Positions 49,236 to 59,219 of a DNA stretch of 63,909 nucleotides are shown here, in pieces. Each line of letters begins with the position of its first letter. Position 1 is the first letter of the stretch. Below the pieces are notes generated by a model, which made no database searches, was not told the DNA's origin, and was given only the letters and a program-made list of their open reading frames with translations. The stretch is from Halomonas salinarum (GTDB lineage Bacteria; Pseudomonadota; Gammaproteobacteria; Pseudomonadales; Halomonadaceae), in assembly GCF_012062845.1 (NCBI RefSeq), contig NZ_WWNB01000021.1, forward strand, positions 1 to 63,909. The letters run 5' to 3'. Position numbers and translations under genes: made by a program.

Positions 49236-50327
49236 CTAGGGTGCAGCAGGCTCTCTGGCCGCGGGCGTCGTCTGCTCAGACGAGGGCTCGACCGTGGGAG
49301 CCTGGATAAGCGTTGCCCGGCTGGTCCCGATCCGGCCGGCCGCAGACCCTTCGAGCCGCTCGATCGCCTGGGAGGCCAAATGATGGCCCAGCTTGATCAG
49401 CGCTTCTGCGCGATGAAACTCATACGCCCCGCAGACCGTCTTGGGTATCTCGATCAGCACGTCCGGCGGGTAACCCGCCAGCTTGTACTTGGCAAGGGCC
49501 GCCTGGGTGATATCAAAAGAGGCCAACATCATGTCGAGCTTGCCCCAGGCACGCTGGCTTTCCCCCTGAGCGCTCGGCGTCTCTTCGCCCTCATCAGACC
49601 CGCCGCTACTGCCACTGTTGAACAGACGCTGCGCGCGGCCGCGAACCCCGGCCACCCAGCCGGAAAAACCGCGCCCCTCGGCCTCGAGAGCTTCCTCGCG
49701 AGCCAGCTCTTCAGCCACCTCTTCTTCCGGTAAAAGCTCTTCCAGACTGATCGGCCGTGGGCTGTGAGCCGTGGCATTGACGGCTACCACCAGATCGGCT
49801 TGCGCCGAGACAGTGGGAATGATCGGCAAGGGGTTCATGAGACCGCCATCGACCAGTACCTGGTCGCCGACATGGACCGGCGTGATAATGCCAGGTACGG
49901 CAATGGATGCCCGAATGGCCTGCAACAAGGAGCCGCTCTGGAACCAGACCTCACGCTGTCGTACCAGATCGGTTGCCACGGTGGTCACCGGTATCGCCAA
50001 ATCCTCGAGGCGGGTCTCGCCGATCAGGCTGGCCAGCTTGCCCATTACCTTGTTGGCGCGCATGGCACCCATCGGGCTCCAGGTGACATCCACCAACTTG
50101 AGCACATCAAAATAATCCAGTTGGCACACCCAGTCACGGTAGGCTGGCAACTGGCCTGCCGCATAGATACCACCCACCAGCGCCCCCATCGAGCACCCTG
50201 AGATAGCCACGATTTCATAGCCCCGTGCCTCGAGCTCCTCGATCACACCGATGTGTGCGTAGCCGCGCGCGCCACCACTGCCAAGCACCAGAGCGACCCG
50301 TTTCCCCTCTTTCGCCTTGCTGTTCAT
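49236..50327 (-). CDS. Patatin-like phospholipase (RssA-type)
   Basis: 363-residue serine lipase-fold protein: oxyanion loop GSGGARGYAHIGV, nucleophile Ser in GCSMG, and the catalytic Asp in VDGGLMNPLPI. The middle (about 225-275) is acidic and low in complexity, and the C-terminus carries an alanine/proline-rich tail. ATG 50327 has GGAGG 7 bases upstream; the open frame extends 54 bases farther. Likely acts on phospholipids or acyl esters; the substrate is unknown. Confidence 0.88.
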   Translation of the reverse strand: MNSKAKEGKRVALVLGSGGARGYAHIGVIEELEARGYEIVAISGCSMGALVGGIYAAGQLPAYRDWVCQLDYFDVLKLVDVTWSPMGAMRANKVMGKLASLIGETRLEDLAIPVTTVATDLVRQREVWFQSGSLLQAIRASIAVPGIITPVHVGDQVLVDGGLMNPLPIIPTVSAQADLVVAVNATAHSPRPISLEELLPEEEVAEELAREEALEAEGRGFSGWVAGVRGRAQRLFNSGSSGGSDEGEETPSAQGESQRAWGKLDMMLASFDITQAALAKYKLAGYPPDVLIEIPKTVCGAYEFHRAEALIKLGHHLASQAIERLEGSAAGRIGTSRATLIQAPTVEPSSEQTTPAAREPAAP

Positions 50328-50364
50328 GATTTCCCCTCCGCGCCAGATAGTCGTCCGGCCCGCT

Positions 50365-51249
50365 TCACTCTTCGACCACACCCAAGGAGGCCGTTTGCCA
50401 CCATTGTGCGATGTTCACGGCTACCTCAGCCAGCACCTCGCGTTCGAGATGCAAATGATGCCCTCCTGACAACACCCGTCGCTCGAGCCCTGCCATCGCG
50501 GCCCTTGCCTGCTTCGCGCTCTCCCGCTCGCCAAGGATACCGCTCTCACCTTCTATCAGCAGCGAAGGTGCTTTAATCGCACCAAGCAGGCCTATCACCT
50601 GTTCGGGACAAAAACGCACCAGCGAGGGACGCAGCAGCCGGCCATCAGTGCGCAGCCGAAAATGACCATCGTCCAAAGGCTCCAGGTTGCGCTCGACCAG
50701 TGGCCACGCCGTATCAGCATCAATGGGTGTCACTCCCCCTGCGACGCGTGCTGCAACAGCACTCTCTGTATCAGTATAGCGCGGCGACAACGAACGGCGG
50801 CGGCGATGCCCAAGCAGACCACGACGCAATTGTTGAGCGGTATCCTTGCCTTCCGTCGTGAGCGTGCCAAGGCCATCGATCAGCATCAGCTGCTCAACCC
50901 GCTCGGGTAGCGCCGCGGCAAGGAGACAGGCCACACCCGCCCCCATCGAATGCGCCAGCAAAGGTGCAGCCTCAAGCTCGAGCGTCGACATGGCATCCAA
51001 CACGTCGTGGCAATAGTCCCAAATAGCATAGTCGCCCCCTGGTGGATGGCGCCGCGAGTGGCCATGACCTGAGAAATCCAGCGCCACAACGCGAATGCCG
51101 AGTCGCTCGGCCAAAAGGGGGGCCAGCCGAGAAAAACTTGCCGCGTTATCGAGCCAGCCGTGCAGCGCAAGCCAGGTGGGTGCATCGGGCTCACCCCAGG
51201 CCAGAGCGGCCAGGCGGCCCTCGTCCAGGTGCAATTCAGTCGGGGTCAT
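50365..51249 (-). CDS. Alpha/beta hydrolase
   Basis: 294 residues with LHGWLDNAASF (oxyanion region), DFSGHGHSRR, the nucleophile elbow AHSMGAG and a late HHL histidine. The start ATG 51249 overlaps the stop of the preceding hydrolase gene by the bases ATGA, so the pair were meant to be translated together. Esterase or hydrolase of unknown substrate. Confidence 0.85.
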   Translation of the reverse strand: MTPTELHLDEGRLAALAWGEPDAPTWLALHGWLDNAASFSRLAPLLAERLGIRVVALDFSGHGHSRRHPPGGDYAIWDYCHDVLDAMSTLELEAAPLLAHSMGAGVACLLAAALPERVEQLMLIDGLGTLTTEGKDTAQQLRRGLLGHRRRRSLSPRYTDTESAVAARVAGGVTPIDADTAWPLVERNLEPLDDGHFRLRTDGRLLRPSLVRFCPEQVIGLLGAIKAPSLLIEGESGILGERESAKQARAAMAGLERRVLSGGHHLHLEREVLAEVAVNIAQWWQTASLGVVEE

Positions 51250-52098
51250 GGGGACGGCTCCAGCAGGCGATCGAGGGTCATGCATAGCGCCCGACGACAG
51301 GCTTCTGGATGCTCCATGGGAAACATGTGACCACCGGGCACCAGTTCGAGCGGCACGTCGTGGCGCCTGAATCGGCGAAGACGACGCCTGGTTAACAAAT
51401 CCGACTCGCGACCGGCCAGAAGCGCCAGCGGCACCGAGAGTCGCGACGGCAGATGGCGTAGATGATCGGGAAGATGACGAAAGATCTCGACTTCGGTATC
51501 CGGCGAGAAGGCAAGCGAGACCCCGCCGCTGCCGTGGTGCTTTACAGCCCCCGCCAGATAGTCATCGAACGCCTCAGTGGTGAAGCCACGAAAGAGCCCC
51601 TTGCGCCTCAGGTCTTCGCTCATCGCCTGACGATCCGGCCAATGTGCCCGACGTCCAAGGCTACGTCCCGCCGGCGTGACCCGATCAACCATACCGGTGC
51701 GTTTGGCCAGTTTGATGCCCAGTGCATCGAATCAGTGGCGGATCCATCGCAACAACGCAACGGAAGCGTTCAGGTGCCTTCTCGGCGGCCATTGCCATCA
51801 AGACGCCGCCCATCGAATGGCCGACGCCGATCACCGGGCCGACATCCTCCGGTAGGCGCGACAACAACTCATCGCGCAGCGCCAGCCAATTACGCCCTAC
51901 GGGAAAGCGTGGGTGGTGGCCGAGTTGTTCCAGCGGATGGATGGCAAACCGCTCGCTCAGCGGCGCCAGTAGGCTTTGGTAGCTACGCCCGGTGAAGCCG
52001 TTGGCATGGGCGAAGACCAGCGGGGGCTTCTGCTGGGAGGCAACAGGTGCACCGACTGATGCGGTGTCCACCCGGGTGGATTCATGGCGCTGAAGCAT
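51246..52098 (-). pseudogene. Alpha/beta hydrolase gene with a +1 frameshift
   Basis: Two frames together make one hydrolase. The first part (from ATG 52098) has PLVFAHANGFTGRSY and the nucleophile elbow GVGHSMGGVL and breaks down after MDPPLI. The second resumes in another frame as DALGIKLAKRTGMVDRVTPAGR and runs to a normal end with the histidine in VPGGHMFPMEHPE. One extra base near 51729-51733 explains it: 853 bases equal 284 codons plus one. It is either a recent mutation or a sequencing error. The ATGA overlap with the next gene is intact. Confidence 0.85.
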
Positions 52099-52254
52099 GG
52101 GGCGTCCTGAAAGTGGCAACAAGCAAGCTAACGGCTTACCCTCACAATCTAGCCGTTCCGGCCCCAAAATAAAACGACTGTTTGATTTTCGGTGGCCCAT
52201 GCTGCCATCCAGGCAAGCGGTTTCGCCTATTACTTTTCTTTTTCGGAGTCCGCC

Positions 52255-52356
52255 GTGTCAAAGCCGCGCCCGCCCCGCGACACCCGACTACGTAATGCCC
52301 TCTTCTTCGCTACCGTCGCCGCTGCCATAGTCGTCGGGTGGTGGCTGGGCCGCTAA
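52255..52356 (+). CDS. Possible 33-residue single-pass membrane protein
   Basis: A GTG start with CGGAG six bases upstream opens a 33-codon ORF: basic N-terminus (SKPRPPRDTRLR) then one hydrophobic helix (NALFFATVAAAIVVGWWLG) and a final Arg. The positive-inside pattern, ribosome site and placement in a 282-base gap between convergent genes are what a real small membrane protein would show. No family recognised; coding status needs comparative support. Confidence 0.45.
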   Translation: MSKPRPPRDTRLRNALFFATVAAAIVVGWWLGR

Positions 52357-52380
52357 GACAATCACTCCGGGACTAGACAC

Positions 52381-53115
52381 CTAGGCATCGAGGTAGCGAG
52401 CATACATATCGCGAGAGCGCTCCAGGTGCTGCTGCATCGCTTCTCGCGCCGACGGGCCATCTCGCTCGAGAATGGCCTTCAGAATGCGGGAATGCTCGTC
52501 ATGGACCAGCTCGAGATAACGTGCCGTACCCCGGGGATCTATATCGGCACTGAGTAGCTTGGCGCGCGGGATCACGCTGGCGCTCAAGGATTCGTAGAGG
52601 CGGTCGAAGCAGACGTTGTGCGTTGCCTTGATGATCGCGTAGTGGAAGGCGAAGTCCTCGCGTCGAGCCTGTGACTTCGCCGCCTGCGCCTGGACAAACT
52701 CGGCATGTCGCGTCTCCAGTAACTTGCGGTCTTCGTCATCGTGACGCAGCGCGGCAAGCTCGGCGGCCACGGGTTCCAGTGTCAGTCGCAGCTCCAGTAC
52801 CTGAAGGATATCCTCAATGGTCTGGGGGCTTATGTGCACGGCCGGCCGTGGTTCCGCCGTATCGTTGCGGATCACCGTCGTTCCGACACCGCGCCGAGTT
52901 TCGACCAGCCCCAGCGATTTGAGGTAGGTAATGGCCTCGCGCACCACCGTGCGGCTAACGCCAAAGGCCTCGCACAGCTCACTCTCGGTCGGCAACTTGC
53001 TACCCACCGGCGTATTGCCTGATGTTATGCGACGCTCGAGTTGCTCCACGACGGCTTGAGACAGACTCCCTTCGCGGTTGACGCGCTTGACATCCCATGA
53101 ACTCGATTTCGCCAT
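52381..53115 (-). CDS. GntR/FadR-type (FCD) regulator of the sugar-acid genes
   Basis: 244 residues: winged helix at about 15-85 (LPTESELCEAFGVSRTVVREAI) and an FCD domain at about 95-235 with ELRLTLEPVAAELAA, FHYAIIKATHN and HDEHSRILKAI, which carry the metal/ligand residues of the family. It is divergent from the AEC carrier and close to the glucarate/galactarate genes, so it probably senses a sugar acid or intermediate. A motif in its own upstream region recurs before the dehydratase operon. The effector is inferred. Confidence 0.87.
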   Translation of the reverse strand: MAKSSSWDVKRVNREGSLSQAVVEQLERRITSGNTPVGSKLPTESELCEAFGVSRTVVREAITYLKSLGLVETRRGVGTTVIRNDTAEPRPAVHISPQTIEDILQVLELRLTLEPVAAELAALRHDDEDRKLLETRHAEFVQAQAAKSQARREDFAFHYAIIKATHNVCFDRLYESLSASVIPRAKLLSADIDPRGTARYLELVHDEHSRILKAILERDGPSAREAMQQHLERSRDMYARYLDA

Positions 53116-53288
53116 TTCCGAACCCTTTACCCTAAATTCAGTTCCAGCACGTCACGTCGCGAAGAATGCCTGCGAACCTGTCGGTATCGACAACCACATC
53201 ACGGCCAATATTGACCGCACGTTGATAGCCTCTTCCAGATCCGACTCTGGCGTGGTGAAGGACGTATACAAACGTTCACTTCACCACC

Positions 53289-53305
53289 TATCATACATCA
53301 TACTA
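53289..53305. promoter_or_regulatory. Operator-like motif between FCD regulator and AEC gene
   Basis: On the minus strand TAGTATGATGTATGATA; the same T-GTATGATGTAT core appears 10 kb away at 63363-63379, before the dehydratase-tctC operon. The site is between the divergent regulator and carrier genes. Confidence 0.5.
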
Positions 53306-53414
53306 CCCATCACCGCAGGGCATCCCCTGCCCACCGGCTTAACCTTGTGCCATGTAAGGCTTCTGCTTAGCACCAACGATACCATGTGCATGCTGGATAA
53401 AGGACGACAACTCG

Positions 53415-54356
53415 ATGGTCGATGTCTTTCTCGCAACACTGGAAGTCAGTCTCCCCGTCTTCGCCATGGTCTTTGTCGGCGCCTTGCTCAAGCGGCTGGG
53501 CTGGATCAATCAAGACTTCGTCAATACCGCCTCCCAGCTCGTGTTCAGGGCTACTATGCCCACACTGCTGTTCATGAGCATCCTGCGCGCCGACCCCAAC
53601 ACGGCTCTCAACGTCAAACTGGTCGGCGTATACATGGTTGTCTCGACGCTGGCCTTCGTGCTGATCTGGTTATGGGCACTGCCACGCTGTCCACACGAAG
53701 ACCGAGGCGTCTTCGTGCAGGGGGCTTTCCGCGGCAACTGCGGCATCGTCGGCCTGGCTCTCTCGGCCAACATGTACGGCGATATCGGCTTGTCACTGGG
53801 CAGTATCATGGCCGGTGCCATCATCGTCCTCAACCTCGTGCTGTCAGCGATCGTGCTGGCGGTCTATAGCCCATCGGTCAGCGCGCGCCCGCTGGCAATT
53901 CTTGGCGATGTCACCCGTAATCCGCTGATCATAGGCATCGTAGCCGCCCTCCCCCTCAACTACCTCGAGGTGCAACTGCCCACCTGGCTAATGACCTCAG
54001 GCGATTACCTGGCATCGCTGTCATTGCCGCTGGCACTGATCTGCATCGGCGGCAGCCTAAGCGTCTCTGCTGCCAGGCAAAGCAGCGCGCTTGCCCTGGA
54101 AGCCAGCCTCTGGAAGCTCGCCCTGATGCCGGTCCTTGGTGTGCTGATAGCAGTACCGCCAGGCTTTCGCGATGCAGAGCTTGGCATCCTGTTCCTGTTC
54201 CTTGGCAGCCCCAGTGCGGCGGTCGCCTACGTCATGGCAAGGGCCGCCGGAGGCAACGAGCAGCTCGCCGCCAGCATCATCGTGGTCAGCACGCTACTAA
54301 GCCTTCTATCCATCAGCGCAGGGCTCTTCGTGCTAAAGCTACTGGCATTGATCTAG
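53415..54356 (+). CDS. AEC-family transporter
   Basis: 313-residue membrane protein with about ten hydrophobic segments arranged as two five-helix repeats; GAFRGNCGIVGLALSANMYG is a typical membrane-transport domain segment of the auxin efflux carrier family. Bacterial members move small carboxylates such as malate or malonate. Placement next to the sugar-acid regulator hints at export or uptake of an acid intermediate. The start ATG 53415 has AGGA upstream. Confidence 0.85.
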   Translation: MVDVFLATLEVSLPVFAMVFVGALLKRLGWINQDFVNTASQLVFRATMPTLLFMSILRADPNTALNVKLVGVYMVVSTLAFVLIWLWALPRCPHEDRGVFVQGAFRGNCGIVGLALSANMYGDIGLSLGSIMAGAIIVLNLVLSAIVLAVYSPSVSARPLAILGDVTRNPLIIGIVAALPLNYLEVQLPTWLMTSGDYLASLSLPLALICIGGSLSVSAARQSSALALEASLWKLALMPVLGVLIAVPPGFRDAELGILFLFLGSPSAAVAYVMARAAGGNEQLAASIIVVSTLLSLLSISAGLFVLKLLALI

Positions 54357-54371
54357 CCACTAGCCAAACGA

Positions 54372-54422
54372 AGGGCCGCCCCACATTGATAGGGCCGCCC
54401 CACATTGATAACGACGTGGGGC
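54372..54422 (+). terminator. Terminator of the AEC gene with a duplicated arm
   Basis: A 19-base unit AGGGCCGCCCCACATTGAT is repeated exactly in tandem (54372-54390 and 54391-54409). Either GCCCCAC can pair with GTGGGGC at 54416-54422, giving two alternative stems. A weak T-run (AATTGTCT) follows. Confidence 0.6.
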
Positions 54423-54492
54423 AATTGTCTCCTGCTCAAGACCCGACCCGCCCACTTTCCAACTGCCTGCCGACACAAAACCGACACAAAAA

Positions 54493-54512
54493 AGCCCCGC
54501 TTTCGCGGGGCT
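54493..54512 (-). terminator. Terminator of the aldehyde dehydrogenase-gudD-garD-tct operon
   Basis: Arms AGCCCCGC/GCGGGGCT with a four-base loop; on the minus strand a run of TTTTTT follows, a classical intrinsic terminator about 55 bases past the dehydrogenase stop. Confidence 0.85.
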
Positions 54513-54567
54513 CTTCGTGTCGAGGCAGTCGTGTTGACTCAGCTGTATAGGCTCGGACGCGGCCTAC

Positions 54568-56145
54568 TCAGGCCTCACGCTTGCCATCGACCAGGCGGCT
54601 GACGCCCTCCGGGTTACCGTCACGCAGCGCTTCGGGCAACAGGCCCTGGGGCAGGTTCTGGTAGCACACCGGACGCAGGAAGCGATGGATCGCGGCACTG
54701 CCCACCGAGGTGGTGCGCGAGTCAGAGGTGGCAGGATAAGGCCCACCATGGACCATGGCGTGGCAGACCTCGACGCCGGTCGGCCAGCCGTTGGCCATCA
54801 CGCGGCCGGCGCGACGCTCAAGGATCGGCAACAGGCCGCGAGCGGCGTCCAGATCACCATCATCCATCTGCAGGGTAGCGGTCAGCTGGCCTTCCAGATG
54901 CTCGGCCACGCGTTCCACTTCGGCCTGATCGGCGCATTCGATCACCAGCGAGGTGGCACCGAAAACCTCGGCCTGCAGGGCTTCGTCCTTCAGGAAATCG
55001 GCCGCCTTGGCGACGAACAGGCCAACCTGGCAGGTGTTGGGTCCGTCGCCGACCGGGCCACGCGCCACTTCGCGGGCATGGCTGCTTTGCGTCAGGCCCT
55101 CGACACCCTGGGTGTAGGCGTCATGGATGCCCGGGGTCAGCATGGTATGGGCGGCAGCTCCCTTGACCGCTTCGCCGGCGGCGTTCAGGAACGCCTCCAG
55201 ACCGTCGCTCTGCTGGGCAATCACCAGCCCCGGGTTGGTGCAGAACTGGCCGGCGCCCATGTTGAGCGAGCCGACGAAGGCTTCGCCCAGTTCCTTGGCG
55301 CGGCTCTTCAGGGCCTCGGGCAGCAGGAACACCGGGTTGATCGAGCTCATCTCGGCATAGACCGGGATCGGCTCGGGACGCTCCTGGGCGGCTTGCATCA
55401 GTGCCGTGCCGCCGCTGCGCGAGCCGGTGAAGCCAACAGCCTTGATGCGCGCATCGCGGACCAGGCCCTGACCCACTTCACGGCCGGAGCCGTACACCAG
55501 CGAGAACACGCCTTCGGGCAGGTTGCACTTGGCGACGGCGCGCTGCACGGCGCGGCCGACCAGCTCAGAGGTGCCGGGGTGCGCGGAGTGCGCCTTGACG
55601 ACCACCGGGCAACCAGCGGCCAGTGCCGAGGCGGTATCGCCGCCGGCCACAGAGAAGGCCAGCGGGAAGTTGGAGGCACCGAACACGGCGACCGGGCCCA
55701 GGCCGATGTGGCGCTGACGCAGGTCGACACGCGGCATCGGTTCGCGCTCGGGCAGCGCCGGGTCGATACGCACGTCGAGCCATTCGCCGGCACGCACCAC
55801 GGAGGCGAACAGACGCAGCTGGCCGCAGGTACGGCCGCGCTCGCCCTGCAGGCGAGCTTGCGGCAGGCCGGATTCGGCCACGCCACGCTCGATCAGCGCA
55901 TCACCGATGGCCTCGATCTCGTCGGCGATGGTCTCGAGGAAGCGTGCCCGCGCCTCGAGGCCGGTTTCGCGATACGTGCCGAAGGCCGCCCAAGCGAGCT
56001 CACAGGCCTTGTCGACCTCGGCCTTGCCGCCGGCAGCATAGGCCGGCGACAGGGTCTCGCCGGTAGCGGGATTGATGGCGTTGATCGCCGCGCCATTGGC
56101 GGTCACGGCGCGTTGGCCAATCAGTTGCGTTCCTTCCAGAGTCAT
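54568..56145 (-). CDS. Alpha-ketoglutarate semialdehyde dehydrogenase (2,5-dioxovalerate)
   Basis: NAD(P)-dependent aldehyde dehydrogenase, 525 residues, of the group that oxidises alpha-ketoglutarate semialdehyde to alpha-ketoglutarate, the last step of the glucarate and galactarate pathway. Catalytic residues in context: Asn159 ([11 protein letters not shown]), Glu265 ([10 protein letters not shown]) and Cys302 ([11 protein letters not shown]). ATG 56145 has CAGGAG upstream. It is the last gene of the operon, after gudD. The reaction is inferred from family plus pathway neighbours. Confidence 0.9.
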   Translation of the reverse strand: MTLEGTQLIGQRAVTANGAAINAINPATGETLSPAYAAGGKAEVDKACELAWAAFGTYRETGLEARARFLETIADEIEAIGDALIERGVAESGLPQARLQGERGRTCGQLRLFASVVRAGEWLDVRIDPALPEREPMPRVDLRQRHIGLGPVAVFGASNFPLAFSVAGGDTASALAAGCPVVVKAHSAHPGTSELVGRAVQRAVAKCNLPEGVFSLVYGSGREVGQGLVRDARIKAVGFTGSRSGGTALMQAAQERPEPIPVYAEMSSINPVFLLPEALKSRAKELGEAFVGSLNMGAGQFCTNPGLVIAQQSDGLEAFLNAAGEAVKGAAAHTMLTPGIHDAYTQGVEGLTQSSHAREVARGPVGDGPNTCQVGLFVAKAADFLKDEALQAEVFGATSLVIECADQAEVERVAEHLEGQLTATLQMDDGDLDAARGLLPILERRAGRVMANGWPTGVEVCHAMVHGGPYPATSDSRTTSVGSAAIHRFLRPVCYQNLPQGLLPEALRDGNPEGVSRLVDGKREA

Positions 56146-56255
56146 ACGATTTCTCCTGTCATGGGACGCCGCCATACGGCGCCGTTCAGGTCAGATGAGA
56201 CGGCACTCGCCGTCTCATCAGGTAAGAAGTGTTCAGAGGTGTCAGACCACCACTA

Positions 56256-57581
56256 TCAGCGAACCAGGGCGGGACGCTTGGGATCGAACTCCCAGCCCGG
56301 GATCAGGTACTGCATCGCCATCGCATCGTTACGCTGGGTCACATCCAGTCGCTTGTACTTCTCATGGGCTTCCATCAGCTTGGCATCATCAAGCTCGACT
56401 CCCAGGCCCGGCGTCTTGGGCACCTTGAGCTTACCGTCACGAATCGCGAACGGTTCCTTGGTGATGCGCTGGCCGTCCTGCCAGATCCAGTGGGTATCAA
56501 TGGCGGTGATCTCACCCGGGCAGGCAGCGGCCACGTGGGTCATCATCGCCAGGGAAATGTCGAAATGGTTATTGCTGTGTGAGCCCCAGGTCATGCCCCA
56601 CTCATTGCACAACTCGCCCACGGCCACGGCGCCCTGCATGGTCCAGAAGTGACAGTCGGCCAGCGGAATATCCACGGCGTTGAGCTGTACCGCGAGTTGC
56701 AGCTGTTTGTAGTCGGTGGCGATCATGTTGGTGGCGGTCGGCATGCCGGTACGCTTCTTTAACTCGGCCATGGTCTCGCGACCGGAGAAACCGCCTTCCT
56801 GGCCACAAGGGTCCTCGGCATAGCTCAGCAGATGCTTGATCGGGTCGAGCACTCGCACCGCTTCGTCGAGCTTCCAGGCCCCATTGGGATCCAGGGTCAA
56901 GCGTGCCTCGGGGAATGCCTCGTGCAGCGCGCGGATGCAGTCGGCCTCTTCCTCGCCGCGCAGCACGCCGCCCTTGAGCTTGAAGTCCTTGAAGCCATAG
57001 CGGTCATAGGCGGCCTTGGCCAGGTTGGCTACCGCATCAGGCGTCATGGCCTCGCGATAACGCACCTCGTCCCAGGCATCCACAGGATTGGTGGCTTTCG
57101 GGTAGGGAAGATCGGTCTTGTTCGGGTCGCCGAGCAGGAACAGATAGCCCAGCGCCTCGACCTCATCACGCTGGCGACCGTACTGGCCCAGCAAGTCGGC
57201 AACCGGCATGCCCAAGGCCTGGCCGAACAGGTCGTAAAGCGCCGACTCGATGGCGGTGACCACGTGCACGGCCACGCGCAGATCGAATGTCTGCCGACCA
57301 CGTTCCTCGGGGCCACCCTGGGCCAGCAGATCACGGGCCCGGCTCAATACCTGCTTGACCTCGTTGACCCGGGCGCCTTCTACCAGCGGACGGCACTTTT
57401 CCAACCCCTTGAGGATGCCTTCACTGGAGGGGATCTCGCCCACCCCGCGGTTGCCGGATGCATCTTCCAGCACCAACACGCAACGGATGAACCAGGGCGC
57501 ATGACCGCCACTGAGATTGAGCAGGAAACCGTCTTCGCCGGCCACCGGCACAATGTTCATCTTGGTAATCTTGGGAAACAT
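56256..57581 (-). CDS. gudD: D-glucarate dehydratase
   Basis: Enolase-superfamily enzyme that dehydrates D-glucarate to 5-dehydro-4-deoxyglucarate. 441 residues. Active-site positions match the E. coli enzyme with an offset of four: Lys201 and Lys203 (FKLKGG), Asp231 (LTLDPNGAW) as metal ligand, Asn285 and His335 (WGSHSNNHF). AGGAGG lies upstream. Sits between garD and the semialdehyde dehydrogenase. Confidence 0.95.
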   Translation of the reverse strand: MFPKITKMNIVPVAGEDGFLLNLSGGHAPWFIRCVLVLEDASGNRGVGEIPSSEGILKGLEKCRPLVEGARVNEVKQVLSRARDLLAQGGPEERGRQTFDLRVAVHVVTAIESALYDLFGQALGMPVADLLGQYGRQRDEVEALGYLFLLGDPNKTDLPYPKATNPVDAWDEVRYREAMTPDAVANLAKAAYDRYGFKDFKLKGGVLRGEEEADCIRALHEAFPEARLTLDPNGAWKLDEAVRVLDPIKHLLSYAEDPCGQEGGFSGRETMAELKKRTGMPTATNMIATDYKQLQLAVQLNAVDIPLADCHFWTMQGAVAVGELCNEWGMTWGSHSNNHFDISLAMMTHVAAACPGEITAIDTHWIWQDGQRITKEPFAIRDGKLKVPKTPGLGVELDDAKLMEAHEKYKRLDVTQRNDAMAMQYLIPGWEFDPKRPALVR

Positions 57582-57616
57582 GGGGCTATTGCCTCCTGTA
57601 GAAATCGCTAAGGGAC

Positions 57617-59182
57617 TCAGGTAACCGGCGCCGGGTTGAACAGCACCAGGTCGTTGTAAAGACCAAGCCGGTCAGCGGCGACCTGACGGCGGCCACTGGC
57701 CACCTCGAGGATGAGATGAAACAGCTCCCAGCCCATCTCCTCGATGGATGCATCGCCAGTGGCAATACGCCCCGCATCGAGATCGATCAGGTCATGCCAG
57801 CGACGTCCCAGGGTGGAATTGCTGGAGACCTTGATGACCGGGGTCATGGGCAGGTTGTAGGGCGTGCCACGCCCGGTGGTGAAGACCTGAAGGTTCATGC
57901 CTGCGGCCGCCTGAAGCGTGCCGCAGATGAAGTCGCTGGCCGGCGTGGCAGCGAAGGTCAGGCCGCGCTTGCGTAACCGCTCACCGGGCCCGATGACATC
58001 GACGATCGGCGAGTTGCCGGACTTGATCACCGACCCCAGCGCCTTCTCGACGATATTGGAGAGTCCGCCCTTCTTGTTACCCGGCGAGGTGTTGGCGCTG
58101 CGATCGGCCTGGCCCTGGGTCAGGTAGTCGTCGTACCAGGCCATCTGATCGACCAACGCCTGCCCGACCGCGGTATCCACGGCACGTGGCGTCAACAGAT
58201 GGATGGCATCGCGAACCTCAGTCACCTCGGAGAACATCACGCTGCCTCCGGCACGCACGATCAGGTCGGTCGCAAAGCCCACCGCCGGATTGGCCGTCAA
58301 CCCTGAGAAGGCATCGCTGCCACCGCATTGCATGCCGACCACCAGCTCGGAGGCCGGACAGGTCTCGCGGCGTCGACGGTCAAGGTATTCGAGATGGCGC
58401 TCGGCCATGGCCATGATGCCCTCGACCATTTCACCGAAACCCGTGAAGGACTCATCCTGCATGCTCAGCACATTGGCGTTGGGATCAGCGGCTGCGGTGT
58501 TTTCAAATATCTTCACCGGCCGGTCCTCGATCAAAGTCGAGGGCTGCAGCTTCTCGCAACCAAGCCCTATGACCATGACCTCATTGCCGAAGTTGGGATT
58601 CAGCGCCAGGTTTCTTATGGTGCGAATCGGGATCACCGCGGCCGGCGCATTGATCGCCACACCACAGCCATAGCTATGATTGAGCCCCACGACATCATCA
58701 ACGTTTGGAAAACGTGGCAGCAGCTCACGCTTGATGCGCTCGACCACGTAATCGACGGTGCCCGCCACGCACTGCACGCTGGTCGTGATGCCGAGCACGT
58801 TCTTGGTCCCCACACTGCCATCAGCATTGCGAAACCCCTCGAACGTATAGCCCTCGAGAGGCGGCACCGTTGGCGCTGGGCGGGTCGCCAGCGGCAGATC
58901 CTCAAGGGCCGGAGCCGTGGGCATGTGCAGGTTGGTCTCGTTGACATGCCCGCCTTGAGGAATGGACGTGGTGGCCGTGCCAATGACTTCGCCGTAACGG
59001 ATTACCGCGTCATCTGCTGCCAATGCCTCGAGCGCCACCTTGTGCCCTTGAGGCACGGCTACCTGGAGTTCAATACCGTCATCGAGCCTATCACCGGCGG
59101 CAAGGCCGCCCTGCTCGACGACAACGGCAACATTGTCCTTGGGGTGGATGCGAATCACTCGGGGAGATCGCTTGTCCGTCAT
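57617..59182 (-). CDS. garD: Galactarate dehydratase GarD
   Basis: UxaA/GarD family enzyme that dehydrates galactarate to 5-dehydro-4-deoxyglucarate, the same product as GudD. 521 residues: N-terminal SAF domain (about 1-95, with [14 protein letters not shown]), then the UxaA core with [32 protein letters not shown] and [14 protein letters not shown] 59182 has GAGGA six bases upstream. With gudD it lets the operon accept both aldarates. Confidence 0.93.
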   Translation of the reverse strand: MTDKRSPRVIRIHPKDNVAVVVEQGGLAAGDRLDDGIELQVAVPQGHKVALEALAADDAVIRYGEVIGTATTSIPQGGHVNETNLHMPTAPALEDLPLATRPAPTVPPLEGYTFEGFRNADGSVGTKNVLGITTSVQCVAGTVDYVVERIKRELLPRFPNVDDVVGLNHSYGCGVAINAPAAVIPIRTIRNLALNPNFGNEVMVIGLGCEKLQPSTLIEDRPVKIFENTAAADPNANVLSMQDESFTGFGEMVEGIMAMAERHLEYLDRRRRETCPASELVVGMQCGGSDAFSGLTANPAVGFATDLIVRAGGSVMFSEVTEVRDAIHLLTPRAVDTAVGQALVDQMAWYDDYLTQGQADRSANTSPGNKKGGLSNIVEKALGSVIKSGNSPIVDVIGPGERLRKRGLTFAATPASDFICGTLQAAAGMNLQVFTTGRGTPYNLPMTPVIKVSSNSTLGRRWHDLIDLDAGRIATGDASIEEMGWELFHLILEVASGRRQVAADRLGLYNDLVLFNPAPVT

Positions 59183-59219
59183 ACTCGGTCCTCGCGGTTG
59201 CAGGAGTGGTGAGCGCTCA

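Noticed and set aside
54685..56652. A 655-codon plus-strand frame, one of the longest in the window
   Set aside because: Antisense to the semialdehyde dehydrogenase and the end of gudD; composition is Gly/His/Gln/Arg-rich without family motifs.
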